Below are positions 24,715-36,100 of a stretch of 64,000 nt of DNA, piece by piece (within the stretch, counting starts at the first letter, position 1; every line of letters starts with the position of its first letter). Below the pieces are notes generated by a model. The model saw only the letters and a program-made list of their open reading frames with translations. It made no database searches and was not told the DNA's origin. The translations under genes were made by a program, and so were the position numbers. Source of the DNA: Hirundichthys speculiger (Eukaryota > Chordata > Actinopteri > Beloniformes > Exocoetidae); NCBI GenBank assembly GCA_018398805.1, contig JAGFBZ010002341.1, positions 186,001 through 250,000 of the forward strand. Reading direction: 5' to 3'.

Positions 24715-25562
24715 GATTCATCTTAGTTCAAAATACAACAGGAGTACAGTACAAGAGCTCCCTTTTCAACCACGTCTCTCAAGCTCTGTTCATAGCAGCC
24801 GGTTTTAGGGGGCGGAGTCAGTGACTCCTCTCCACTTCCTCTTCAGTGGAGTTAGTCTGTTTTAAAAATGGATGCTAACGCCTGACGAGGTCCAGCAAAA
24901 TCCAGCACGATGTGACTTTTGGTGGAGATAAAGATGGGGGAAATAATTATACTCTGATCTGGATCTGTGATGTCACAGTGCCACGTAAACAGTTAGTTGG
25001 CATAATTGATTGCCAACTCCATTGTACAGAGGTTTAATTTCCTGGCAGCACTATTCAAAAAAAAAAAAACCACCAGGTTAGTCGTCAACCGTTAGCTAAA
25101 GCCCTACCATGTCTACCCCAAACAAAGTGACAGGGTCGTGTTATATCTAAGGGTGGGAATTGATAAGATTTTAAATCAACATTAGTTCCATTATCGATTC
25201 TCCTTATCAACCAGATTCTTTATCAATTCCAGGCCGGGTTTTAATTAGGAAACATGTATGTTTACGCAGGTTTTTAACATTGACACAACTGCTTTACTGT
25301 CAAAAATTCCACAGAGAACGTTGCCAACAGGTCAATAAAACAACAAGCAGTTTCCACTTCATTGTGTCTCACTGTTCATTTGCTAAGTACATTTTTATCA
25401 ACAATAACGAAGGTGATGCGTTAAGAAGCATGCGGTTCTGATTCTTCATGAAATTTGGAGCCAGTTCTGAGGTGCAGCAGGTTTTCAGCTCTCAGCTCGA
25501 GTTACGATGATTTAAAACAACCAAAATAAATGTTTTGTTTTCCCATAATATCTCCTCTTTAA
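24715..25562. mobile_element. interspersed repeat (family of 37378) with a later insertion
   Basis: GAGCTCCCTTTTCAAC, GTTCATAGCAGCCGGTTTTAGGG, AAAGATGGGG and CTGTGATGTCACAGTGCC align in order with the copy at 37378-37818. The right end ATATCTCCTCTTTAAG appears only at 25547-25562. The intervening piece from about 25150 (TAAGGGTGGGAATTGATAAG, with ATCGATTCTCCTTATC) looks like a hAT-type insertion. Confidence 0.5.
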
Positions 25563-26211
25563 GAGACACATTAAGGGGACAATATTATAAAGAAGAGACG
25601 CCAACCTTGTAACAACAACACTTTACAAGATAAACTGAAGTGGGAAACTTCCTTTTTCTTTAAAGAGTTCACTCATCAGTGAAATGATTTCAACTTCCAC
25701 AGCAGCACGCCTTCTGAGAAATGCTGATGTAAATACATTTCCCCTTACATGCCCCGGCCCCCTCGTTGCTCTTTATCGAGCACTTATTTTCTTGTTGTAG
25801 TCCACTGACCGTTCCAAAAGTACCAGAAGTGGCATTTCTCAAATATAGCAAGTTTGTGGAACAGCTGTAACACCTGCAGTATCATTACAACTGTCATCTG
25901 ACCTTAATTACATTAAAAAAAACAACAATATCAACATTTCTCAACATGGAATTAAAATTAGGAGCATTGCTTCAAGTACTACTTGGATCTGAAAGATGGC
26001 CGAGAACGTGCATCTGATGTGCAGGTATGGTTTAGCAGAAAATTCCAGATTCTCCAGCGGACAAAAATGAGCTGTGATTGGGATCTGGAACGATGCATCA
26101 AATACAAGCATTTAATGTTTGTTAGAGCCATCTTGTATAGTGCACATAATATGATAAATAATTCAGTTTTGTTGAATTTATATATAGTTAAGCTAATGAG
26201 AATGCCTACTA
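25563..26211. other. no gene recognised
   Basis: Nothing supported. Confidence 0.5.
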
Positions 26212-26418
26212 TTCACACACTACTATGGAGTTGGAGCACGTAGTTGAAGCGTGCTTAATAGCTGTTATCGCCTATGTTTGGAGTTCTACACAGTTTTATT
26301 TTGGTTGTAACCTCAAGAAAAGTTTAACAAACCCTCAAGAGAAAAGAAAAACTGTGTAGTCTTTTGCGACTGAAGACAGGCGTCAACTACACGCTAGAAC
26401 TCCATAGTAGTGTGTGCT
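26212..26418. mobile_element. short foldback element
   Basis: CACACTACTATGGAGTT on the left pairs with AACTCCATAGTAGTGTG on the right. Further inside, ACACAGTTTTATTTT pairs with AAAAACTGTGTAG. The two arms are about 70-90 bp and make almost the whole element a hairpin. No coding capacity. Confidence 0.7.
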
Positions 26419-27045
26419 TAGAAGAAAAAGAGACGGAGCCACACTAACAGCATCGTTGTACCTAGATAAGATTAAAATCCGTGCCATGTCAGAGTGGAGC
26501 GTTTACACGCAAGACTTGACAAGAAAAGCAGAAACAAATCATGAACTGCATGTCAGTCATATTGTCGGTGAAACGATCACATACACAAAGTCATCAACAA
26601 ATACACTGCATCCAAAGACAAGAAAACAACAAAAGGAAGGACAATCAACACCTTCGTCAAGCTCGTAACGTCTTCACAGCTGCAGACACAATATCTCATC
26701 CCTCAGGGTACCTCGCTGTCTTTGCAAGATCTTCAGATTTTCATCAAAACAATTTTTCTAAAAAAAAAAAAACATTTTTCTCCACCATCTTGGATGCTGC
26801 TTTTCAACATCTGATGGACGGGAAAGTCGTTCACACACGGAGGCCGCCGACTGAACTTTTTAAAGCCCGAGTAATTCCCGCGTCCGGGCTGGTTGAAGGG
26901 GAGACATCAAAGGAGTTAAACGTGAGTAAAGCAGAGAGTAACGGAGGAGAAAGCTCAAACCATTTTTTTTTTCCTCTGAATTTTCACGGCGAAGTCAAGC
27001 TCACTGGCACGTAAAATGGCAGGGCTTGGAACGCTGATGGAGACA
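26419..27045. other. no gene recognised
   Basis: The longest open frame (26541-27014) has no ATG-supported family match and contains a poly-Lys stretch from an A run. I treat it as chance. Confidence 0.4.
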
Positions 27046-27190
27046 AATTGACCTTTCGGTAAGCACCGCCCCCTCCCTAGTTACTGTTGCTAGGTCGGAC
27101 AAACTTGCTGCTCCTCCATTAAGGATTGTGTTAATTCACTATTTTTCCGATGCCTATCATCAGTGTTAATATTATACTATAATAACTTCC

Positions 27191-27378
27191 ATGGTGAAAT
27201 ATTGCTGTTGGGGACCTGCAACAGTGACGCGAGGTGTCCAGAACGTTTGGATATTTTTATTCCCTTTCCCAAGCCGAAACAAACGCTGGACAATGCAGGC
27301 TGTGGGTTCAGTTGTGTCCGTTCCACACAAGCAACTGAATGTGGGGAAAGTTACAAAACACACCTACATTTGCTCCAA
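27191..27378 (+). pseudogene. THAP zinc-finger exon, left arm, frameshifted
   Basis: From ATG 27191 the frame starts MVKYCCWG, the start of a C2CH THAP finger. The next frame then gives CNSDARCPERLD and IPFPKPK (the FP-containing part). Returning to the first frame gives PHKQLNVGKVTKHTYICSK, the C-terminal Cys-containing part. The exon ends at CTCCAAG|GTAAGT (27378/27379). Two frame changes are needed to read the domain through, so it is inactive. Normal THAP domains are about 80-90 residues and bind DNA through C-X2-4-C-X35-50-C-X2-H. Confidence 0.65.
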
Positions 27379-27545
27379 GGTAAGTTTTACTTGTTTATTA
27401 GATGATTGATTGAACCACCGTTTACTAAAAGTAATAATGTGATTTAGCAGCAGGGAGGGTGATGAGTTCTCTGTTAGCATTAGCTCTGGTTCATAGGGTC
27501 TATCCCACACCAGAGCTATGTTAACATCAGACAGTTTCAGCATTA

Positions 27546-27911
27546 CAGTCATGGAAAAAATTATTAGACCACCATTTTTTCTTCACTTTCTTGTTCATTT
27601 TAATACCTGGTACCACTAAACGTCATCATGTGACTAAAACAGACAGAAAAGAAAACACTGATTGCATAAAAGTAGTGTTTTTGGCAGTACAACGCCATAG
27701 CTATTGATGTAAAAACTTAAGTGATTTAGGTTATAATCAAGAAAACCATGGAAAATGGTAAGATATCAGCTCTTAAATAAAACTCTTATGAGCAATCTTT
27801 GTGGTTATCGTTATGTTTGTCCAAACAAATGTACCTTTAGTTGTACCAGGCATTAAAATGAACAAGAAACTGAAGAAAACAAGGGTGGTCTAATAATTTT
27901 TTCCATGACTG
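27546..27911. mobile_element. Tc1/mariner-type MITE
   Basis: Flanked by TA. The inverted ends are CAGTCATGGAAAAAATTATT and AATAATTTTTTCCATGACTG, followed by AGACCACC and its complement. At 366 bp with no transposase, it is a non-autonomous element. It lies in the centre of the THAP inverted repeat. Confidence 0.85.
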
Positions 27912-28182
27912 TATATTAAGATGATCATTAAAGTGACGTTAACATCACTAGCATCACCTTATACCTAACAAAATAAATATCCAGGGCCATATATATTTGT
28001 AGACAACAAGGCAGGCTTAAAGGTGGCTAGCGAGCTCTGGTCCATAGTAGAAAAGTCAATTGACAATATGGACCAGAGCTAATGCTAACTGGAGAACTCA
28101 TCACCCTCCCTTCTGCTAAATCATATATTTACTTTTACTAAATGGTGGATAAATCAATCATCAACTCAACAAAGTCAACTCA

Positions 28183-28369
28183 CCTTGGAGCAAATGTAGG
28201 TGTGTTTTGTAACTTTCCCCACATTCAGTTGCTTGTGTGGACGGAACAACTGAACCCACAGCCTGCATTCTCCAGCGTTTGTTTATCTTGGGAAAGGGAA
28301 TAAAAATGTTCAAACGTTCTGGACACCTCGAGTCACTGTTGCAGGTCCCCAGCAGTAATATTTCACCAT
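28183..28369 (-). pseudogene. THAP zinc-finger exon, right arm
   Basis: This is the inverted copy of the left-arm exon. Read on the minus strand from ATG at about 28369, it gives MVKYYCWG. The expected Cys at the fifth residue is changed to Tyr. It continues through the Arg/Glu-Arg-Leu and PFPK-like region to QLNVGKVTKHTYICSK and a CTCCAAG|GTGAGT donor. Small indels break the frame near the middle. It is kept as a decayed partner of the copy at 27191. Confidence 0.6.
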
Positions 28370-28515
28370 GGAGTTATTATAGTATAATATTAACACTGAT
28401 GATAGGCACATCGGAAATATAGTGAATTAACACAGTCCTTAACAGGAGCAGCAAGTTTGTCCAACCTAGCAACAGTAACTAGGAAGGCGGCGGTGCTGGC
28501 AGAAAGGTCAACTGA

Positions 28516-29640
28516 GACTGTCGGGAATTAGGTCTCTGCGTGTCCCACCAGGACGTGGCTGCAGGAGAATATTCTGGACTCCAACGCCTCTCTGTCTGGC
28601 CATACAGGAGGGAAAAAAAAAGCAGCACGACGCAAACAAAGCAGCAGGACTACGAAGAAGGAGGGATTACGGTGCTTGTTTACATTTTCTGTGAAGGAGC
28701 GTCTCTGCACTCCAGACACTGAACTGCTGGCTATGAGTTTTGTTTTGTTTGTTTTTTTTGGTTTGTTCGCCTGTTTTACCTGCCGGCACAGGTGATTTGA
28801 TGTGGTGTCACGAGATCAGCTGTTGCCAGGCTACAAAAATAATGCCACATGCACTCATGATCTCTTGAGATTTCCACCACACCTCTCTCTCTGCTTTGTC
28901 AACTTTTTTTTTTTTTTTTTTGTACTTTGGCATCCTCCTTTTAGACTGCAACTATATAATTTCCTTTTGGGATCAAATAAAGTATTCAGTTCTTGGCCTC
29001 TAGTGAGACGGTGGATCTTTGGACCTTTAAATCTGCCCAGATGCAGGCGGGTTTCCAAAAGGAAACCTGGATCCATACCCCATACAGAGTGAAACTGGAG
29101 TCATCACCTGGCTCCCCCTTCCGTGTGTTTATATTTGTTTATTAAAAAAAAAAAAAAAAAAAGAAAAAAAGAGGCTGCTGGCCCTTTAAAGGCTAAGATG
29201 GTGCCCTGCAAGCTGCAGTTGCTGCCTTCCGTTTCCTCCCTGCCTCTCTGAGATCACTGAGGATTTAAAACTGAACCTGAACTGCCATCGCGCACGGACG
29301 GATGGAAAAAAAAAAGAGCCAGATACAGAGGAGAAACAGAGGCTTCAGTAGGGAATGACACTGTGATGCTCTGGGCGATGCAACGAGGTCGCTGTCACAG
29401 ATCTCTTTCACTAATTGCAGAAATAAAGCGCCAGTTTGTCCTGACGCACTCGTGCGCCGCGGACGCACAGGTTAAACCCGCTGCCGTTCATATCTGGCAC
29501 ATGTTAAGCTGTCAGCTCTGTTTGTGTACAGGCAGATCACCCTCTCCCTCCCTCCCTCTCTCTCTCTCTCTTTTTTTTTCTCTCCTTCCAGTGACCAGGG
29601 CAAAGCCAATAACGTGCACTTACTTTCTTGTTACGGGTCT
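28516..29640. other. no gene; LINE-tail-like piece and homopolymers
   Basis: No exon was recognised. TTCCTTTTGGGATCAAATAAAGTATTCA (28961-28988) resembles a fish LINE 3' tail. There are long T (28904-28921) and A (29143-29162) runs, and a CT-rich tract at 29540-29582. Confidence 0.45.
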
Positions 29641-30300
29641 CCGTGTGCATCTCGGTTGCCGGAGCGGTGTGGCGGCGGAGGGGTGGAGCAGCAGGAGCAG
29701 GAGGGGGGTCGGTCGGGGCTTTGGGTGTAGCACTGTCTGAATACGAACTGTCAGGGAGAGAGGAGGGCTTTAGGGGGGGGGGGGTTTCCCACCTTTACAC
29801 TAAATGTTCGGGATATTGGTAACACGGTCCCTGCCTCTTCCAGTGCGCCTTTTTTTCAGTTCATGTCCGCAGCGTCGAAGGCTCCCTGGGCTCCCCCCCA
29901 CAAAAAACGGCCAGTCTCTCTGAGTCTCTCCCTCTCTGTGTGTCGGCTTGTTGTTGCCGTGTATTCAAGGGCTGGGCTCTCTCTCTCTGCCTTTTCCTCC
30001 TCCGCCTCTCCCTGCTTGTGACCCCACCCTGCGTCCCCACCCCTCATCTCGCCGTCAGTCAGGAGCTGCGCAGCCCTGCGGAGGAGCGCGAGCGGAGCGA
30101 CCGGCGACCCTCCGCCGGCTGCAGGCGACGCACGAGGGGGAGACTTCACATTAGTACCCTCCTGCGGATGCTGCACGGTTTTTTTTATTGTTTGGATGCG
30201 ATCGAGAGAAGCGCCCATGTCACCTTACTGACGTCAGCAACCGGGCTAATTGAGGACACTTCTGGGAGGGGAGGGCGGGGAAGGTTTAGGTTATATATGC
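29641..30300. promoter_or_regulatory. CpG-rich promoter-like block
   Basis: This is the most CpG-dense part of the left half, especially 30060-30150. It ends in an ordered set of plus-strand core elements: a perfect palindromic CRE TGACGTCA (30229-30236), a GC box GGGCGGGG (30273-30280) and a TATA-like TTATATATG (30291-30299). A plus-strand start would fall near 30320. No gene body that it would serve is obvious; rbm41 has its own start 2.8 kb downstream. Confidence 0.5.
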
Positions 30301-30319
30301 AGTAAAGCTTTTCAGCATT

Positions 30320-30351
30320 ACCATTGACAAATATGAGACCGCTTTGTTCAG
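30320..30351 (+). other. candidate short first exon after the TATA box
   Basis: About 30 bp downstream of the TATA-like sequence, an ATG at 30333 opens MRPLCS and meets a splice-donor-like TTCAG|GTAAAT at 30351/30352. Joined to rbm41 exon 2 it would hit a stop at once (TCA GAG TGA). If used, it is therefore an untranslated alternative exon or belongs to another transcript. Confidence 0.2.
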
Positions 30352-30571
30352 GTAAATGAAGGATAGGCTTGAGCGTTAATAAAATATGCTGCTATAGCCA
30401 CGCCCTTACTAATGAAGCAAGGTGTGGTGGATGGATTAAGATTTCATGCTTTAATTTTTTTTAAATAAAGGGCCTATTGTACTTTTATGTGTTTTGTCTT
30501 TCCTGCAGCGCTATAAGAGTGAACTAACTTCTTATATGACACCAGAGACTGAGGTGTACCTGTGTTATAAC

Positions 30572-31718
30572 TAGGGCTGGGCAACTTAACGCGATATTAT
30601 CGCGTTAACTCATTAATTTATTAACGCCAACATCTATTTTATCGTGCGTTAAGGCATGTCGCTCACATGCTTTTGTTTTGAAAAGTCTGTTACTGGCTGC
30701 TGCGAAACCGGAAAAGAATTGGCAGGTAAACATGAAAAGCTAAAACAGACACGGAGAACAGTAAAAATCTGTGTACTTTACAGTTCAGGCAGCAAGTCAG
30801 GTAGCAATATTAACAATTCTGTCTGAAAAAAAAAATCTGGACTGCAACAAAACTTTCGCGTCATTCCTCCATGTTCCATCAGATCTGCTCCATGTGTTCA
30901 CTGTCCTGCTGTTCTATAGCTGGTTACTTCAGTGCGGCTCCATCTAGTGGCACAGATGTGTAATGACAACAGAAAGTCCAGTCCTCGATTATAAAACAAA
31001 TTCAGTTCTGTGGCCCGTTTTTTAATTTCGTATTTTTGATCCAAGTCTAAAATAAAAATATATTTTTAAAAAAAAAGGCTTTTTTTTTGTTTCTTGTGTT
31101 AGATTAAAAAACGAAAAATGTAATAAAATGTCACTGTTTTAAATTTTTTTTTAATTTTTGATTGACAGTTGAAAATGGAAAGAATGAATGATGCACGGAT
31201 TGGTAAAGTTACTGAACTTTAACATGGACATTTTCATTTTAAAGTTCTCCCAGATGGAGGATTTGACAGAAACAAGGTTATTTGTAACAACTGACAAGTT
31301 GAACTCCCCGTTAAAAGTTTCTGCTGTTACCTCAGAAATTACCTGTTTTAATGTTCTGATTGTGCTGAGCCACGATCATTTTGTTGGATTTTGTTTGTAG
31401 ACTTTTTTTTTTTTTTTTATAAAAACAGGGTGACATTAATGCCCTGGCAGTGGCAATAAGCATAATTTTATTTTATATTTTTTAACATGAGACTTACACT
31501 AAATATCTGTTACTGACAAGTGCTGATGTTAAAAGTGTTTGAACAACAAATGTTATGGCACTTTAGTTCATATGGCAGCAGAACAATTAAATAAAAGTGC
31601 ATTTTACACTACTTTTGAATACATTATTTGATTGTGTATACAATGCTATTAATCGTGATTAATCAAGGAAATAATGTGATTAATCGCAATTAAAAATGTT
31701 AATCGTTGCCCAGCCCTA
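30572..31718. mobile_element. complete hAT-type non-autonomous element
   Basis: The inverted ends are TAGGGCTGGGCAAC and GTTGCCCAGCCCTA. They are flanked by a perfect 8-bp direct repeat GTTATAAC (30564-30571 and 31719-31726), the hAT hallmark. Repeated GCGATTA and GTTAACG words lie near the ends. There is no hAT transposase. It shares its interior with the truncated copy at 16359. Confidence 0.9.
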
Positions 31719-31726
31719 GTTATAAC

Positions 31727-33090
31727 AGAACCTGTTTTTTTTTTTTAATGGGATTTCCAAGAACTTTGCAAACTTGCTGGCTCTGTCTAACGTAAGATCA
31801 AGCAGAATTTCCACATAAGGTCATCGTCTCCACAAGGTGATGTCACACGTTCCTGCTGAATTCACCAAAGCAGCATTGGCTGGCAAAACATTGACATTGT
31901 TATTCTCAAGTATAGCTAAATGCAATGAGTTGTAGTGCACCCCCTGATGTACAAATCGGTTCTGGAAGGAGGCCCATTTTTTTCTTTTTCGGTTTCCTAG
32001 AGATGAAAAAATGCGCAGAAGATGGGTCACATGGATTAAAACCATCCCAAAAAGCTTCATGAGGCATCTTCAGACTGTGCAGTCCTCATTTTGTTGGAGG
32101 TCTGTTACGATATTCTCTTTTCGCTGGAAAATTATGAAATTAATGTGAAATCCTGAAACGTACGTTAAGAAGTAGCGCTCAACAAAAACTGATGACAAGT
32201 GATCAAGTGAGTCAAGAGGAGAAGTCTGAGAGAAGACCAACCACGAGACTAAATTTGTATCATACACCATAGACAACTTATTAATATTACTCCCCAAGTA
32301 AATATCAATGTCCACTTATTAAGTTGGTGGCCACTTTGAGACACAATTCTTTCACTGTTTTTCATCAAGGCGAAAGGGATCAGATAATTTAACTCTGTTC
32401 ACAAACAACTTCTCTTTATACTTTCTTTGTCAGTTTCATGAAAAATTGGCAATGGATCATTTGCTATTTGTGTAATTGTTGGTCTGAAAACACAGTCTCT
32501 TCAACTTACCTCAGAAGGTGGAAGTTGGAATGGCATCAATGACAGCATTTTTGTTGCTTAGTTGGAAAGTTAAACTTTCTAAATGTCGGAGAAGCTGTTG
32601 CTACTATATTGCTTGCGGCACTTATTCATAACAACACTGTTTGCAGTGTTTAGCACATACACACAACATAGTAAACAGTAACATTAGCTGAGTGTTTACT
32701 TTATTGATAGGAGTAGCAGCCATGTTGGATTGAGAGGTCGGGGTAGGTGAGGTTTTTTCGACTTTAAATCCAGTTGAAGCTTTGGACTTCAGACATCCCA
32801 GCTTCCAAGTACAAATGGAGCACACAGTTATTGCAGCCTCTTGGAGTTATGTTGAGATAACATACCATGGCCGCTTTTCACAAATTTACACATCTTTAGG
32901 GAAAGCAACACTGACCTGAGTCTCATTAACTTAGTGTTTTTCTTGTTGCGTTTTGTAGTTTTTCATAAAACATAAACATTGTTTTGTGGCATTAATATTA
33001 TTAACATCATTGTTAGTCTTTGTTTTTTTTTTTTTTTTTTTTTTGTCATTATTCTCGATGGTAAACAAAGAGTATAGACTTTCGTGTCGG
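31727..33090. other. no gene recognised; sequence upstream of rbm41
   Basis: Nothing supported, apart from a T run at 33017-33044. Confidence 0.5.
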
Positions 33091-33096
33091 GATTGG

Positions 33097-33116
33097 ACTA
33101 CACTACCCATAATTCC
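33097..33116. promoter_or_regulatory. ZNF143-like promoter motif before rbm41
   Basis: ACTACACTACCCATAATTCC resembles the ACTACA-TTCCCA motif bound by ZNF143/STAF, which sits in many vertebrate housekeeping promoters. It lies 31 bp upstream of the proposed rbm41 start codon, followed by CCGGAA, a possible ETS site. I see no TATA box. Confidence 0.5.
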
Positions 33117-33146
33117 ATACCGGAACTTGACTGCAAAACGGGAAGC

Positions 33147-33154
33147 ATGCGGAG
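33147..33154 (+). CDS. rbm41 coding exon 1 (8 nt)
   Basis: ATG CGG AG is followed by the donor GTAAAC at 33155. Joined to the leading A of exon 2 it gives M-R-R-V-S, in line with the M-K-R-V-N start of human RBM41. The context GGAAGCATGCGG is acceptable. A promoter-like motif lies just upstream, and no other ATG upstream of exon 2 gives the right phase and peptide. Confidence 0.7.
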
Positions 33155-36100
33155 GTAAACAAAACGTTCTCTGTCATATTTTATTAAATTCAAGAGAAAA
33201 CAGAATGCGACCAAAGCTCATTTAGCATACAAAATATAGATTTAAAGTCGCTACGTTTCATGAATGTCAATCTTTAGGACTCCTTCAGGAACTGTTGTCA
33301 TGGTGGTAGCTACTACCTTCAGAGCTAATGCTAGCTGCCTTGAGAAACAGTAAATTTTTTTTCTGTTAGTGATTAGTGTTTTAACTTTTATATTGTTGCG
33401 AACAACTTATGTAAACTCACACTTTATCACAGACCCACTGCCTCACCTCGGGCTGCTTGTTCTGAACCTGGGGGTTCTAGGTTTTTAATATGTAATTGGA
33501 GCGTGTTGATACAAAATATGTCAAATACATTATAATTGTCCCTTCATTCCCTATAAACTCGTTTTATTAAACGAGTTTATTTCATTTACACGAGTGTAGC
33601 ACTAAGACATTAAAAAGTAACCCGTCCCACACATACACAAAACAAAACATAAAAAACGTACTTACACGTATTTAACTGCGGATGGGCAGTAAGTTTAGTA
33701 GGCAGCTCAGTCTTGATGAAATAATTTTACTTAGACATTGAAATACAACGTAAAGTGCCAAAACTAAAGCAGTGCATCAGTTTGTCTGTTGCCAAGAATT
33801 GGAGGTCAGAACAGCTTGGTCACAGTAAGAACTGATGGAAGTTGCATCATGTTCTGGAGATGTTGTAGCTGAAGACTTTGAATGGTAACAGGTTTTATCT
33901 GAGAGTGAAATGTTTTAATGTTTCAGAGAGTTAGGTTTGAGTGAGAGAGCTTCAGCTGGACAGCACACATCCAACACACATCCAACACACACATCCGATA
34001 GCACAAAAGAACAGTGGTGAAGGAAAAGTTTTAAACTGGCCAGCAATGTGCCTTGTTCTAAATCTAACTGAATGCAGATAGTTAACTTTTGTTCATAAAA
34101 AACGAACTCCTGCAAACTTAAAAGAGTTTGAACATGTAGAAATGGAAAAGTGGCAGAAACTACAAGCAGACAGTGACAATATGTATCTAGAGGATTACGA
34201 TAAATGTGTACAGATTAGTAATTATTGCCAAAGGTCTGCAACAAAATCTTTGATAAGAGTATCATTATGGTGTCAATGTAACTTTAAAAAAAGGTACTTT
34301 TTTAAATTTTGAACAGTTGGGACATTTTTAAAATTTGAAAAAAAAATGAAAACTAAAAGACTTTTAGATCACATGAGCCAATATGATATTCACAAGAGAA
34401 CATAGATAACATAACAGATGTTTAAACTGGGACATTTTACACACGCTTATTCACTAACTGAGCTAATTTCAGATATGATTCCTGCTGCAAGTCTCTAAAT
34501 AGTTGGACAGGAGCATGTTCTCCATCGCGGAGCATCTCTTCTTCTTTTCAAAACACTTTGAAGACGTCTGGGCATCAAGGTTATGAGTTCTGGAGTTCTG
34601 GTGTTGGAATTTGGTCTCGTTCTAGTCTAATGCAGTTTTCCAGCTGTTGAAGAATTCTTGGTCGTTTTTGACATATTTTTCATTTAATGATGTGCCAAAT
34701 GTTCTCTATAGTTGAAAGATCTGGACTGCAGGCAGGTCAGTTAACCCAGACTCTTCTGTGACTGTAGCAGGCATCACAATTGAAATGAGCTAACTTTGTA
34801 TGTAAAATTACACAATTTCTAAGTTTAAATATTTGTTATGTTATTTATTTTCTGTTGTGAATAAAATATTGGCTCATGCCTTGACTCACATATGAGCTTT
34901 AGCTCCTCCCATTCCTAATCAATATGACATGGATCCATCTTTGCAGCTAGAACAACTTCAACTCTTCTGGGAAGGCTGTCCACAAGGTTTAGGAGTGTGT
35001 TTATGGGGATTTTTGTCCATTCTTCCAGAAGAACATTTGTGAGGTCAAACACTGATGTTGGACCAGAAGGTCTGGTTCTCAGTCTCCGCTCTAATTCATC
35101 CCAAAGCTGTTCTATCTATCTATCTTCTATGTCAGGACTCTGTGCAGGCCAGTCAAGCTCATCCACACCAGACTCTTCCATCCATGTCTTTATGGACCTT
35201 GCTTTGTGCGCTGGTGCACAGTCATGTTGGAAGAGGAAGGGTCCAGCTCCAAACTGTTCCCACAAAGTTGGGAACATGGAATTGTCCAAAATGTCTGCTG
35301 AAGCATTCAGAGTTCCTTTCACTGGAACTAAGGGGCCAAGCCCAGCTCCTGAAAAACAACCCCACACCATAATCCCCCCTCCACCAAACTTTACACTTGG
35401 ATCAATGCAGTCAGACCAGTACTGTTCTCCTGGAAACCACCAAACCCAGACTCTTCCATCAGATTACCAGATGGAGAAGTGTGATTCTTCCCTCCAGAGA
35501 ACGTTCCTCCACTGCTCTAGAGTCCAGTGGTGGCTGCTTTACACTTCTTAATTCTTTTACAGATGTTTCTAGAAACAGTCTGCATGTCTAGGTGCTTAAT
35601 TTTATACACCTGTGGGCATGGAAGTGATTGGGACACCTGATTCCAATACTTTTGGCAGTACTAACTATTCAGTAACTTTGGATATTTTTCAAATTTTATT
35701 TAAATTGTCTTACTATTTAAAATTGGTTTGTTTGCTAATGATTATTACTAGGACTCTATATTAAAAGATTCAAAACTCAAAAATGTCAAAATTGTACGCT
35801 GATCAGTTTTTGCCAGTCATGGCATTAGTTTAGTTCACAAATTGAAATTATATTGTTGCGGTATGAATTATATAAGAAAGATTGATTAAAAAAAAAAAAC
35901 AAACAAACAAGATCAAAGATAAAACTGTCAGTAGTGTAACAGACAGGGACATGCCTGGGTCAGAGATCTCTTTATTCACAGCAACACGTCCAGGATTTCA
36001 CCGTCTTGTTATTAAACAATCCAGTCACTCCTCCTTTATTCCTGCCACTCTGCCTGCTGTCCGTGTCTACCATTGTAGTCTGAACAGTCCTCTCTCTGTC

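Larger units (their letters stand above)
27046..28515. mobile_element. large inverted-repeat element whose arms carry THAP exons
   Basis: The segment from about 27046 to 27498 is repeated in inverted orientation at about 28066-28515. Examples: CCATGGTGAAATATTGCTG (27190) against the complement of CAGTAATATTTCACCATGG (28354); GTTGCTAGGTCGGACAAACTTGCTGC against its complement at 28445; and ATGAGTTCTCTGTTAGCATTAGC against its complement at 28080. The arms differ by point changes and short indels, perhaps 8-10%. Both arms contain the same THAP-type open segment ending at a splice-donor-like CTCCAAG|GT. The roughly 570-bp centre holds a Tc1/mariner-type MITE at 27546-27911. P-element-like transposons encode THAP proteins, so a relative of those is the likeliest source. 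No transposase body is present. Confidence 0.75.

Noticed and set aside
26541..27014. 157-codon plus-strand frame
   Set aside because: No motif, contains an A-run-derived poly-Lys, and is not repeated elsewhere in the window.
29856..30305. About 120-codon frames on both strands of the CpG block
   Set aside because: Overlapping frames in GC-rich DNA with no domain and no splice support.
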